Of a stretch of DNA of 64,000 nucleotides, positions 34,727 through 43,674 are shown piece after piece (positions within the stretch are counted from its first letter, which is position 1; every line of letters begins with the position of its first letter). The stretch comes from Flagellimonas sp. MMG031. Lineage in GTDB: Bacteria > Bacteroidota > Bacteroidia > Flavobacteriales > Flavobacteriaceae. The translations under genes were made by a program, and so were the position numbers. Under the pieces are notes generated by a model. The model did not search any database, was not told the origin of the DNA, and saw nothing but the letters and a program-made list of their open reading frames with translations. The stretch lies in assembly GCF_040112705.1 (NCBI RefSeq), contig NZ_CP157804.1, positions 1,366,501 through 1,430,500 of the forward strand, in the 5' to 3' direction.

Positions 34727-35680
34727 ATGAAGATTACCGACCACATAAAAAAGGCGAACGGCGAAACCCTTTTCAGTTTTGAAATTGTGCCGCCCGTAAA
34801 AGGAAAGAGCATTCAGGAACTGTACAACAACATCGACCCTTTGATGGAATTCAAACCTCCGTTCATTGATGTGACGACCTCTCGCGAGGAATACATCTAT
34901 AAGGAAAAAGATGGTCTGTTGGACAAAAAACTGATTCGTACCCGTCCCGGGACCTTGGGCATTTGCGCTTCATTAAAGCACAAGTATGATGTGGATACCG
35001 TTCCCCACGTGCTGTGTGGGGGATTTACCAAAGAGGAGACGGAGTATTTGCTGGTGGACTGCCAATATCTGGAGATTGAAAACGTGATGGCCTTGCGCGG
35101 AGATGCAAGAAAAGAAGAAAAGTATTTTACTCCCACCAAAGGTGGACATCAATATGCGACAGAGTTGGTTGCACAAATTCAGAACATCAATAAAGGAAAT
35201 TATCTGCACGAAACTTTTGAGTCAAGCGAGTTGACCAGTTTTTGTATCGGTGTGGCAGGGTACCCTGAAAAACACATGGAAGCCCCATCGCTTCAATCTG
35301 ATCTTAAACGTTTAAAGGAGAAGGTGGACTTGGGAGCGGATTATGTGGTCACCCAGATGTTTTTTGATAATAAAAAATTCTTCGCTTTCGTAGAAGCGGC
35401 CCGAGAAATGGGAATAGACGTGCCCATTATTCCGGGTATCAAACCGATTGCCGTAAAAAAACACCTTCATTTATTGCCTCAAGTGTTTCGGGTGGATATT
35501 CCGCAAGAACTCATTGATGCAGTAGAGGCCTGCAAGGACAACAAGGAAGTTCGCAAAGTGGGTGTGGAATGGGCCATTCAACAATCCAAGGAACTTCGGG
35601 AAGCAGGAGTGCCCGTGTTGCATTACTACTCCATGGGTAAATCGGATAATATCATGGACATAGCTCGGGAACTTTTTTAA
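34727..35680 (+). CDS. metF: 5,10-methylenetetrahydrofolate reductase
   Basis: A 317-residue FAD enzyme that supplies methyltetrahydrofolate to MetH. FSFEIVPPVKG near the start, the conserved region NVMALRGDARKEEK, and the segment GADYVVTQMFFDNKKF are family hallmarks. It is 3 bases after metH, so it belongs to the same SAM-I-controlled operon. Confidence 0.95.
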   Translation: MKITDHIKKANGETLFSFEIVPPVKGKSIQELYNNIDPLMEFKPPFIDVTTSREEYIYKEKDGLLDKKLIRTRPGTLGICASLKHKYDVDTVPHVLCGGFTKEETEYLLVDCQYLEIENVMALRGDARKEEKYFTPTKGGHQYATELVAQIQNINKGNYLHETFESSELTSFCIGVAGYPEKHMEAPSLQSDLKRLKEKVDLGADYVVTQMFFDNKKFFAFVEAAREMGIDVPIIPGIKPIAVKKHLHLLPQVFRVDIPQELIDAVEACKDNKEVRKVGVEWAIQQSKELREAGVPVLHYYSMGKSDNIMDIARELF

Positions 35681-35699
35681 TTTCCTACTTTAGCGTCCC

Positions 35700-36800
35700 A
35701 TGAAGCACCTACTGTACTTGGTATTTCTGTTGTTTTTTTGCTTTGGATTTGCCCAAGACGGTGACATTCCCAAGAAATATACCATGGATATCAGCCAATT
35801 TTATGGTTCCATTCTTCTGCACAATCCGGATATTTCCCATTTGATTACCAATCACCCCGGCGGGGTTATTATCGGTTTCAACAGGAAACGATTCGGGCAC
35901 GAAGATTGGGAAGCCGATTTGGGCTATCCCGATACCGGTTTTTCGTTTGTCTATCAGGATATGAACAATCCAACCCTGGGTAAGCATTTTGGATTATATG
36001 CGCATTATAATTTTTATTTCTTCAAACGGAACTTGCAGTTTAGGGTCGCGCAGGGTATCTCGTATAACACCAATCCGTACGATAGGACCGAAAACTTTAG
36101 GAACAATGCCTACGGTACCCATTTGTTGAGTTCCACCATGTTGATGTTCAACTATCACAAAGAGAACATTTTGGCTGGACTGGGCTTTAAGGCTGGGATT
36201 TCCCTGTTACATTACTCCAATGCCAATTTTAAGGCGCCCAACACCTCCACCAATACGATGGCTTTCAATTTTGGGCTCACGTATGATCTGAACCAAGCCG
36301 TAGAACTGGACTATTTGGAACCTGAGCCCAAGGAAAAAATCAAGGAGCCCATCCGATATAATTTGGTGCTTCGTGGCGGGGTCAATGAGAGCGATGTCAT
36401 CAACATGGGGCAATATGGCTTTGCCATAGTTTCGGCCTATGCCGATAAACGATTGGGCAATCGCAGTGCCATTCAACTGGGAACCGATATCTTCTTTTCA
36501 AATTTTTTAAAGGAATTGATACGCTATCAGTCCATTTCTTTTCCCGAACTTGAAGTAGCCCCCGATACGGATTATAAAAGGGTAGGGGTTTTTATAGGCC
36601 ATGAACTGTTTGTGAACAAATTGAGCGTGGTGACCCAATTGGGGTATTATGTATATTATCCCTTTGATTTTGAAGGCAGAGTATACAATCGGATAGGGTT
36701 GAAACGGTATTTTGGGGATACTGTTTTTGGTGCCGTGACCCTTAAATCGCATGGGGCGAAAGCAGAGGCCATTGAATTTGGAATAGGAATCAGGTTATAG
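35700..36800 (+). CDS. PagL-like lipid A deacylase / acyloxyacyl hydrolase
   Basis: A 366-residue protein with a signal peptide (MKHLLYLVFLLFFCFGFAQ) and a beta-rich, aromatic body expected of an outer-membrane barrel. LLHYSNANFKAPN near residue 170 resembles the His-Ser catalytic motif of PagL, which removes the 3-O acyl chain of lipid A. It is larger than PagL (about 170 residues), with about 110 extra C-terminal residues. It starts 19 bases after metF and could be transcribed from its own TACTTTAG box near 35688. Confidence 0.75.
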   Translation: MKHLLYLVFLLFFCFGFAQDGDIPKKYTMDISQFYGSILLHNPDISHLITNHPGGVIIGFNRKRFGHEDWEADLGYPDTGFSFVYQDMNNPTLGKHFGLYAHYNFYFFKRNLQFRVAQGISYNTNPYDRTENFRNNAYGTHLLSSTMLMFNYHKENILAGLGFKAGISLLHYSNANFKAPNTSTNTMAFNFGLTYDLNQAVELDYLEPEPKEKIKEPIRYNLVLRGGVNESDVINMGQYGFAIVSAYADKRLGNRSAIQLGTDIFFSNFLKELIRYQSISFPELEVAPDTDYKRVGVFIGHELFVNKLSVVTQLGYYVYYPFDFEGRVYNRIGLKRYFGDTVFGAVTLKSHGAKAEAIEFGIGIRL

Positions 36801-36807
36801 TATAGCG

Positions 36808-37632
36808 ATGTTGGAATCAAGAAGTTTATCTCCGTTAAAGAATGTCACCTCGAGTGCCCGCTTGGGCTACGGACAGGTAGTGGAGAGGTGCTTTTTGTTT
36901 GTAATTTCTCTGATACTGGTTTCTTGCAACGGTGACAATGTTCCCGACTGCTTCCAAAACGCCGGTGATCTGGTGCGCCGACCCATCGAAGTGTCGGATT
37001 TTAGCAAGATTACTGTTTTTGAAAACCTCAATTTGGTCGTTAAACAGGGTGAAGCATATAGCGTTGAAGTGGAAACAGGGGAATATTTGCTCAACGAGGT
37101 TTCTGCTGTGGTAGAGGACGACCGTCTCATTCTACGGAACGAAAATGGCTGCAATTTTGTACGCGACTACGGGCTGACCACAATTTATGTGACTGCTCCC
37201 AACCTCACCGACATACGCAGCAGCACCGGACTTTTAATTTCAAGTGATGGGGTGTTGACATACCCCAACCTCAATCTGGTTGCCGAAAGTTTTAATAATC
37301 CCGAAGCTGACACTACGGGTGGTTCTTTTGATATCCACCTTAGTGCTACCAACGTGAGGATTGTGGTGAACGGTATTGCTTATTTTAAACTTCGTGGGGA
37401 AACGGAAAATTTTACTGTTAGTGTTGCAGCTGGAGATTCAAGAATAGAAGCTGAAAATCTAGTTTCGGAAAATGTAAATGTCAATCACCGAGGGTCCAAT
37501 GACGTTTTTGTGAATCCGCAGCAACGCTTATCGGGCGTTATTCGGGGGACGGGCAATGTAATAAGCGTTAATACACCACCAGAAGTCGATGTGGAAGAAA
37601 TTTTCAATGGTCGATTGATTTTTGAGGATTGA
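36808..37632 (+). CDS. Head-GIN domain (DUF2807) lipoprotein, start disturbed by a repeat
   Basis: A protein with a lipoprotein signal ending LILVSC followed by a DUF2807 adhesin-like beta-helix (IEVSDFSKITVFENLNLVVKQG). The function of the family is unknown. The ATG at 36808 gives 274 residues, but about 16 of the first 28 come from a palindromic element (36843-36889) and are not signal-like. A GTG at 36880 would give a compact 16-residue lipoprotein signal and is the better biological start. It is 7 bases after the deacylase gene. Confidence 0.75.
   Translation: MLESRSLSPLKNVTSSARLGYGQVVERCFLFVISLILVSCNGDNVPDCFQNAGDLVRRPIEVSDFSKITVFENLNLVVKQGEAYSVEVETGEYLLNEVSAVVEDDRLILRNENGCNFVRDYGLTTIYVTAPNLTDIRSSTGLLISSDGVLTYPNLNLVAESFNNPEADTTGGSFDIHLSATNVRIVVNGIAYFKLRGETENFTVSVAAGDSRIEAENLVSENVNVNHRGSNDVFVNPQQRLSGVIRGTGNVISVNTPPEVDVEEIFNGRLIFED
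36843..36889 (+). repeat. Palindromic element (CCTCGA type) at the 5' end of the GIN lipoprotein gene
   Basis: It begins TGTCACCTCGAG like the copy at 24274, has an inner GCCC-GCTT-GGGC hairpin, and ends GACAGG, AGT and GAGAGGT. The left 12 bases are identical between the two copies. Confidence 0.7.
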
Positions 37633-37688
37633 CATTGATCTTCTAAAAACATCATTTTTCTCTTTATTTTCGATATTCAAACTGACTC

Positions 37689-38795
37689 TTGGGAAATTTA
37701 GTTTCACATATTAAAAATTTCTTTGCACCTCTTCCAAAGGTCCAACCTTTGAACGGACTTGTTGGATGGCAAAAGGCAGATGCGCTATTCCACAATTTGG
37801 TCGCAGAAAAAAAAGTGCCAGGATTGGCAGTGTCCATCTTGGAAGATGGGCAAACCATTCTCGAAAAAGGATATGGCTTCGCCAATTTGGAAAAACGAAA
37901 AAAGGTACATCCCAAACGTACGGTTTTCCGCATCGCAAGTATTTCTAAGTGTATTACCGCGCTCGCACTGGGTAAAATGGTGGAAGATGGTGTGTTGGAT
38001 TTGGATGAATCCTTTTATACTTACGTGCCTTACTTTCCACAAAAAAAGTATGATTTCACACTTAGGCAATTGGCCAGCCACACCGCTGGTATTCGAGGCT
38101 ATCGGGGAAAGGAATATGCTTTGAATCAGGATTTGTCCATTAAAGAGGGTATTGAAGTCTTTAAAGATGACCCACTATTTTTTGAACCCGGGACCAGTTA
38201 TCTGTATAATAGCTTTGATTTTGTATTGTTGTCCTTGGCCATGCAAGAAGCCAGTGGAATTCCATTTCAGCAGTATGTAGATGAGCGTATTTTGATGCCG
38301 TTGGGGTTGGAAAGCACTTTTCCACCACCAGAAAATGTCATTTTGAGCACCCAAAAGCGGTCCGTGCAGAAAGCTGAGAACATAGCCCAATTCTACACCA
38401 AAAGGGCATTAGGTTTTACAAAGGCAGTTGAGGTAAACAATACTTACAAACTGGCAGGCGGTGGCTATTTGTCCACCTGCGAGGATGTGGGCAAATTGGG
38501 ACAGGCCATCATGGAACAAAAGTTGCTCAAAGAAGCGACCTATGAAGAATTGTTGACTTCAACGATCATTGACGGTAAACCGACCTATTATGGATTGGGA
38601 TTTCAAGTGAGCCAAGATGCTAAAGGGAGGCCCTTTGTGGGTCACGTGGGCAATAGCGTTGGCGCATACACCAACCTTTTCGTGTATCCGAAGCACAAAA
38701 AGGTAATTGCTGTTTTGATGAATTGTACCGACCCCAAGGTGCAGCCAATTTTGGATGAAGCAATCAACGCTCTTTTTGAGCATCCAACCGTTTAG
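37689..38795 (+). CDS. Class C beta-lactamase-related serine hydrolase
   Basis: A 368-residue serine hydrolase of the beta-lactamase/DD-peptidase fold. Catalytic elements are SISK (S-x-x-K), YNS in SYLYNSFDFVLL and the HVG box in VGHVGNSVGAY in place of KTG, which resembles LACTB and esterase-type members rather than true beta-lactamases. No signal peptide is evident, so it may be cytoplasmic. No usable ATG precedes the conserved part, so the TTG at 37689 is the likely start. Its stop overlaps that of the convergent decarboxylase gene. The substrate is unknown. Confidence 0.85.
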   Translation: MGNLVSHIKNFFAPLPKVQPLNGLVGWQKADALFHNLVAEKKVPGLAVSILEDGQTILEKGYGFANLEKRKKVHPKRTVFRIASISKCITALALGKMVEDGVLDLDESFYTYVPYFPQKKYDFTLRQLASHTAGIRGYRGKEYALNQDLSIKEGIEVFKDDPLFFEPGTSYLYNSFDFVLLSLAMQEASGIPFQQYVDERILMPLGLESTFPPPENVILSTQKRSVQKAENIAQFYTKRALGFTKAVEVNNTYKLAGGGYLSTCEDVGKLGQAIMEQKLLKEATYEELLTSTIIDGKPTYYGLGFQVSQDAKGRPFVGHVGNSVGAYTNLFVYPKHKKVIAVLMNCTDPKVQPILDEAINALFEHPTV

Positions 38796-40243
38796 ACCTT
38801 GCTAGCCAGCTGCTCTTCAATTTCAAGAGCATAGGTTTTGCACAAATCAAAAGTATCGGTGATGTCTTTCATGGTAGTTCGCGGGTTGATGAGGCACATT
38901 CGCAATACCACTTGGCCATTCAAAATGGTAGTGACAAGCATGGCCTTGCGCGACTCCATCACTTTTCCGGAAATGTATTGGTTGATGCTGTCCAACTCCT
39001 TCTCAGAGTACGTTTTGTTGATGGGGTTGTACCTAAAATTGATGACCGCCAAGGTGGCCGGGTACACCACTTCCCAACTTTTGCTGCCGCGAAGCATGGT
39101 TTCCACTTCTTCGGCCAAATCGATGTTGTAGGTAATGGCATCTCGGAACTCCTTCAAACCAAAGGTTTTTAAGGACATATAAAATTTTAAGGCCCTAAAT
39201 CTTCGGGTCAGTTGGATACCATGATCGTAAAAATTGATTTCCGAGGTATTGCCTTCGATGTCCCTTAAATATTCGGGCTTTTCGGTAAAGGTGTGACTCA
39301 GGTTTTTATGGTTTCGCACCAAGAGGCACCCCATTTCGTACGGCTGAAAGAACCATTTATGTGGATCTACGGTCAAGGAGTCGGCCTTTTCGATACCTTT
39401 CATAGCTTGCTTGCCCTTTTGTGATAAGATGGCCGCTCCTCCGTAAGCACCATCAATATGGTACCAGATATCCTCTTTCTTGCAGATTTTTCCCAATTCT
39501 ACCAAGGGGTCAACAGTTCCGGTATTGGTGGTTCCCGCTGTCGCTATCAAACAGAATGGTTGAAGACCCTCCAGCCTATCCTTGGCAATACAGTTTTTCA
39601 GTTTGTTCACGGAAAACTTGAGTTCGTTGTCGGTAGGGATGATTCTAATCTGTTCCTTTTTGAAACCGAGTGCACGAATGGCTTTGATATTGGAAGAATG
39701 TGCCTGATCGGAAAGGTAGATGACGGCTTTTGAAAAGTCATCGCCACATTTGATCCTGCGAGCTGTGACCACTGCGGTGAGGTTGGCCATGGAGCCACCA
39801 CTGGTAAAAATACCGCCGCCCTTTTTCTTGGGAAAACCAAAAATCTTCAACAGCCATTGAATGGTAACAATTTCCAGCTCCGCTGCTGCCGGACTGGCTG
39901 CCCATCCTCCAGAAAAAATATTGTAGCCTGTTGCCAAGGCATCAGCCATTACACTGATATAATTACTGGGACCGGGAACAAAGGAAAATGATTTGGGGTG
40001 GGCCATATTGGCACTATTGGTCATCACCTTTTCCAAAACAAAGTGCAGTACCTGCGATGGGTCGGAACCCTCTTCGGGAGCCTCCTCCAAAAACAAAGAG
40101 TCCATTTCTTTGCGGGAGCCGGAAGCTACGGGCATTTTGTCTGCTTGTGTGGCATAGTGTTCCACAATGGCATCAACAACCTGATACCCGTATTTTTGCA
40201 TTTCCTCTTTTGAAAGTTCCAATCTGGCACTGTTCTTCTTCAT
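38792..40243 (-). CDS. PLP-dependent decarboxylase (group II, aromatic amino acid type)
   Basis: A 483-residue PLP enzyme. The lysine that binds PLP is in SLTVDPHKWFFQP, the cofactor Asp/His region is IWYHIDGAYGGAA, and GGSMANLTA contacts phosphate. The whole is typical of aromatic L-amino acid, glutamate or diaminobutyrate decarboxylases; the aromatic class fits best, though the substrate cannot be fixed. No partner gene is nearby. Confidence 0.87.
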   Translation of the reverse strand: MKKNSARLELSKEEMQKYGYQVVDAIVEHYATQADKMPVASGSRKEMDSLFLEEAPEEGSDPSQVLHFVLEKVMTNSANMAHPKSFSFVPGPSNYISVMADALATGYNIFSGGWAASPAAAELEIVTIQWLLKIFGFPKKKGGGIFTSGGSMANLTAVVTARRIKCGDDFSKAVIYLSDQAHSSNIKAIRALGFKKEQIRIIPTDNELKFSVNKLKNCIAKDRLEGLQPFCLIATAGTTNTGTVDPLVELGKICKKEDIWYHIDGAYGGAAILSQKGKQAMKGIEKADSLTVDPHKWFFQPYEMGCLLVRNHKNLSHTFTEKPEYLRDIEGNTSEINFYDHGIQLTRRFRALKFYMSLKTFGLKEFRDAITYNIDLAEEVETMLRGSKSWEVVYPATLAVINFRYNPINKTYSEKELDSINQYISGKVMESRKAMLVTTILNGQVVLRMCLINPRTTMKDITDTFDLCKTYALEIEEQLASKV

Positions 40244-40339
40244 ATGTCCAATATCTTCTGGACTGCAAAAGTACCATATTTGGAACGGTTTTCCATCTGA
40301 TTCGGAGGTCTTCTGCCCACAAATCGGGCAACAGGAAAA

Positions 40340-41233
40340 CTAAGAAGTAAGTTCGGTGAAAAGGCTTTCGAGGTTTTTGTTTTTTCTGCTGAGTTGGAGT
40401 GTCTTTAATTTATTGTCGTGTGCAAAATCAAAAACAGCAGGCCGCATGTCCTTGGAAGTGCCAAAAGTGATTTCGTAGATAAAACCACCGGTATTTTTTA
40501 CTTTGGAAACATCAGGTAGTTGTTGCAGTAACTGTTCCTCCACCCGATAGTCAAATTCCACTTCGATGATTTGTTCTTCTGCCTCGCGAAGTTCCTCGAG
40601 CTTTTTATCGGCCACCAATTGCCCTTTGTTGATGATGATCACACGGTCGCAAACGGCTTCTACTTCCTTCATGATATGTGTGGAAAGCAAAATGGTCTTT
40701 TCCTTTCCTATCTCGCGAATCAATTTTCGGATTTCGATCAATTGGTTGGGATCAAGCCCTGTGGTGGGCTCATCCAAAATAAGGACTTCGGGATTGTGCA
40801 GCAAGGCCGCCGCAAGACCAACCCGTTGACGGTATCCTTTGGATAACTGACCTATTTTTTTATGCGCTTCTGGGGTTAACCCGGTTTGTTCGATTACCTC
40901 TTGGATTTTGGATTTATCCACCTGATATACATCTGCATTAAAGGCCAAATATTCCTTCACGTACATTTCAAGATATAGTGGGTTGTGTTCTGGAAGGTAC
41001 CCGATACTTTGTTGAACGGATTTTTCATCGTTCAATACATCAAATCCGTTTACGGCCGCCTCCCCTTGGTCTGCCTTGTAATAGGTGGTCAAAATCCGCA
41101 TCATGGTAGATTTCCCGGCACCGTTAGGGCCTAGAAAACCAACAACTTCCCCTTTGTTGATGCTAAAAGAGACATTGTCCAATGCCTTTTGTGTACCAAA
41201 GGTTTTTGTAATGTTCTGAACAGTGATGGACAT
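40340..41233 (-). CDS. gldA: Gliding-motility ABC transporter ATP-binding protein
   Basis: A 297-residue ABC ATPase with Walker A GPNGAGKST, signature QLSKGYRQRVGLAAAL, Walker B LILDEPTTGLD and the H loop LLSTHI. The N-terminus MSITVQNITKTFGTQKALDNVSF and the length match GldA, which with GldF and GldG forms an inner-membrane transporter linked to gliding and type IX secretion in flavobacteria. gldFG are not in the window. A TATTTTTG -7 box on this strand lies at 41254-41261, about 20 bases before the start. Confidence 0.88.
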   Translation of the reverse strand: MSITVQNITKTFGTQKALDNVSFSINKGEVVGFLGPNGAGKSTMMRILTTYYKADQGEAAVNGFDVLNDEKSVQQSIGYLPEHNPLYLEMYVKEYLAFNADVYQVDKSKIQEVIEQTGLTPEAHKKIGQLSKGYRQRVGLAAALLHNPEVLILDEPTTGLDPNQLIEIRKLIREIGKEKTILLSTHIMKEVEAVCDRVIIINKGQLVADKKLEELREAEEQIIEVEFDYRVEEQLLQQLPDVSKVKNTGGFIYEITFGTSKDMRPAVFDFAHDNKLKTLQLSRKNKNLESLFTELTS

Positions 41234-41476
41234 TCCGTTGAATTCTTTGATTTCAAAAATACACTTTTAGTCATTGTAAACCTTACATTTCAAAAACCAA
41301 AAAATGAGACGACGCTTTTATGGAAATTAATGGAAGCATCAGTATTCGTAAAAAAGTATCATTTCTATAAAATAATGTGCAGCGAAAATGTCTTTTTTGA
41401 AAAAAATCAAAAAAAATTTGGGAATCTCTGGGTCTTTCCAATTGAATACCTAAATTAGCCGACAATTAACAACAAG

Positions 41477-41557
41477 ATGACAAATACGTATTTCTGGAAC
41501 CGTTTTTATTTTTACTTCTTTTTTGAGAGGGAGCGGGACTGTTATAGATACGTTTAA
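41477..41557 (+). CDS. Phe/Tyr-rich leader peptide of the aromatic operon
   Basis: A 26-codon frame, ATG to TAA, with six Phe, five Tyr and one Trp. The core RFYFYFFFE (41501-41527) has seven aromatic codons in a run of seven. It begins in an A-rich context, its last third contains the left arm of an antiterminator, and a terminator lies 18 bases after its stop. This is the layout of a classical attenuator peptide for phenylalanine and tyrosine synthesis, and the operon that follows makes both amino acids. The 468-base gap from gldA to pheA also contains a palindromic element near 41647; I see nothing in about 41265-41440. Confidence 0.85.
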   Translation: MTNTYFWNRFYFYFFFERERDCYRYV

Positions 41558-41603
41558 AGTATAACCACTATATAAAGTCCCGATACATCGGGGCTTTTTT
41601 TTT
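41534..41603 (+). terminator. Attenuator: antiterminator and terminator before pheA
   Basis: The terminator is AGTCCCG (41576-41582) with CGGGGCT (41589-41595), loop ATACAT, then nine T. The competing stem pairs CGGGACT (41534-41540), inside the leader peptide frame, with the same AGTCCCG, and is extended by GTTATA (41541-41546) with TATAAC (41560-41565). A ribosome stalled at the aromatic run leaves CGGGACT free and lets the antiterminator form; a ribosome reaching the stop covers it and allows termination. Confidence 0.85.
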
Positions 41604-41646
41604 GAATGAAATCCAAGTTGGCAACAGCCAATTTGATGATTGAATT

Positions 41647-41686
41647 CATCCCGAACTGCTGCCGGCAGGCAAGGTGTTTCGGAATC
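41647..41686 (+). repeat. Palindromic element between attenuator and pheA
   Basis: CCCGAA and TTTCGG ends enclose an inner GCTGCCGGCAGGC palindrome. The inner part resembles the inner GCCTGCC/CAGGC of the CCTCGA-type elements, but the outer arms differ. It ends 16 bases before the pheA ATG. Confidence 0.5.
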
Positions 41687-41701
41687 TAACATACAAAAAG
41701 A

Positions 41702-42529
41702 ATGTCTTTAAAAGTCGCCATACAAGGAATCAAAGGATCGAACCATCATCAAGTGGCCATCGATTTTTTTGGAGAAGGAATTGAACTATTGGAATGCAAT
41801 TCCTTTGATGCGGTAATCGACAGTTTGTTGGTAGGTGCGGCTGATAAGGGCATTATGGCCATTGAGAATTCCATAGCGGGGTCCATTATACCCAATTACA
41901 ATTTAGTGTACCATAATAATATCCACGTAATCGGGGAACATTACTTGAACATCCATCACAACCTTATGGTGATGAAGGGAAAAACCTTTGATGATATTCA
42001 AGAGGTACATTCGCACCCGATGGCGTTATTGCAGTGCAAGGAGTTTTTCAAAGCCCATCCGCAGATCAAACTGGTAGAAAGTGTGGATACCGCAGAGACA
42101 GCTAAACGCATCAAAGAAGGTCGGTTATCTAATATTGCTGCTATTGCTCCTAAAATGGCTGCAGAATTATACGGATTGGATATAATTGCGGATAATATCC
42201 AGACGATTGTAAATAATTCAACAAGATTTATCATCCTAAAAAAGCAGAACAAAGTACTCCCGGAGGAGGAAATCAATAAAGCATCCCTACGGTTTATCAC
42301 CGATCACAAAAGAGGGAGTTTGGCCACTGTGTTGAACGTGATGAGCGATTGCAACATGAACCTGACCAAAATCCAGTCGTTGCCCGTGATCGAGACTCCT
42401 TGGAAATATGCCTTTTTTGTGGATGTCACTTTTGATGAATACGAGCACTTTGCCAAAACCAAATCCTTAATGCAGATCATGGCAGAGGATTTCAAGGTAT
42501 TGGGAGAATATAAAAATGCATTGTTGTAA
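41702..42529 (+). CDS. pheA: Prephenate dehydratase
   Basis: A 275-residue cytoplasmic enzyme converting prephenate to phenylpyruvate. The substrate-site motif is NNSTRFIIL, with IMAIENSIAGSI upstream, and a C-terminal ACT domain (about 195-275, GSLATVLNVMSDCNMNLTKIQS) should bind Phe for feedback control. No chorismate mutase domain is attached; that activity is in the fused DAHP synthase at the operon end. It is the first gene after the Phe/Tyr attenuator and its stop overlaps the next start (TAATG). Confidence 0.95.
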   Translation: MSLKVAIQGIKGSNHHQVAIDFFGEGIELLECNSFDAVIDSLLVGAADKGIMAIENSIAGSIIPNYNLVYHNNIHVIGEHYLNIHHNLMVMKGKTFDDIQEVHSHPMALLQCKEFFKAHPQIKLVESVDTAETAKRIKEGRLSNIAAIAPKMAAELYGLDIIADNIQTIVNNSTRFIILKKQNKVLPEEEINKASLRFITDHKRGSLATVLNVMSDCNMNLTKIQSLPVIETPWKYAFFVDVTFDEYEHFAKTKSLMQIMAEDFKVLGEYKNALL

Positions 42530-43671
42530 TGGTAACAGCTGATCGGTTAAATAGTGTAAAGGAATACTACTTCTCTACCAAATTGAGAGAGGTTAGGGGA
42601 TTGATGGCCCAAGGGAAGCCCATCATTAATATGGGGATAGGCAGTCCAGATTTGGCACCATCGCCTCAGGTATTGGAAACGCTTCGGAATTCCATTATCG
42701 ATGCTGGTGCGCACCAATACCAAAGCTATCAGGGTTTGCCACAATTGAGGAAGGCCATTGCCGATTTTTATCAGCAAAAGTTCGAAGTAGCAGTGGAGCC
42801 AGATTCTGAAATTTTGCCATTAATGGGGTCTAAAGAGGGCATCATGCATATCAGCATGGCTTTTTTGAACGAAGGTGATGAGGTGTTGCTTCCCAACCCA
42901 GGGTATCCTACCTATGCATCCGTGACCAATTTAGTGGGGGGTGTACCGGTCACTTACGACCTAAAGGAGGAAAAGGGCTGGTTTCCCGATTTGGACGAAC
43001 TGGCTAAAAAGGACCTCTCCAAAGTAAAATTGATGTGGGTCAGCTATCCGCATATGCCAACGGGCGCCACCGCCACCATGGAACAATTGGAATCTTTGGT
43101 GGATTTTGCCAAAAGGAACAACATGCTATTGGTGAACGACAATCCGTACAGCTTTGTGCTATCCAACAATCCAACCAGTATTTTGTCCATTGAGGGAGCA
43201 AAAGAACATACCTTGGAACTCAATAGTTTGAGCAAGACCTTCAACATGGCCGGATGGCGTGTGGGGATGGTGCTGGGCAGTGCAGCCCATATCACGGCAA
43301 TTTTGAAAGTAAAGAGCAATATGGATTCGGGGATGTTCTATGGCATTCAAATGGGGGCGATTGCTGCTTTGCAAAGTGGCCCTGAATGGTTCGAGGCCTT
43401 GGATAGGGTGTATTCTACAAGACGCGAACTGATGTTTGAATTGGCGGATACATTAGGATGTACTTACGATAAAAATGCGGTGGGAATGTTTGTTTGGTGC
43501 AAACTGCCGAAAGGGGCTTTGCCATCCGAGGAATTTATAGACCAGATCTTGTACGATAAGGACATATTTATTGCGCCAGGTACCATTTTTGGTAGCAATG
43601 GTGAGGGCTACATCAGGTTTTCGCTATGTGTGAAAGAAGAAAAGATCAAAGAAGCCATTGCAAGATTTTAA
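42529..43671 (+). CDS. Aromatic/aspartate-type aminotransferase
   Basis: A 380-residue class I PLP aminotransferase. The PLP lysine is in SLSKTFNMAGWRVG; NMGIGSPDLAPS and the NPGYPTY segment bind substrate and cofactor. Its place between pheA and tyrA suggests it aminates phenylpyruvate and hydroxyphenylpyruvate; motifs alone would also allow aspartate or LL-diaminopimelate activity. It overlaps the pheA stop by one base, so translation is coupled. Confidence 0.88.
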   Translation: MVTADRLNSVKEYYFSTKLREVRGLMAQGKPIINMGIGSPDLAPSPQVLETLRNSIIDAGAHQYQSYQGLPQLRKAIADFYQQKFEVAVEPDSEILPLMGSKEGIMHISMAFLNEGDEVLLPNPGYPTYASVTNLVGGVPVTYDLKEEKGWFPDLDELAKKDLSKVKLMWVSYPHMPTGATATMEQLESLVDFAKRNNMLLVNDNPYSFVLSNNPTSILSIEGAKEHTLELNSLSKTFNMAGWRVGMVLGSAAHITAILKVKSNMDSGMFYGIQMGAIAALQSGPEWFEALDRVYSTRRELMFELADTLGCTYDKNAVGMFVWCKLPKGALPSEEFIDQILYDKDIFIAPGTIFGSNGEGYIRFSLCVKEEKIKEAIARF

Positions 43672-43674
43672 GAT

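Noticed and set aside
41189..41458. Plus-strand open frame of 89 codons before the aromatic leader
   Set aside because: It starts antisense inside gldA and runs through AT-rich DNA with no family resemblance.
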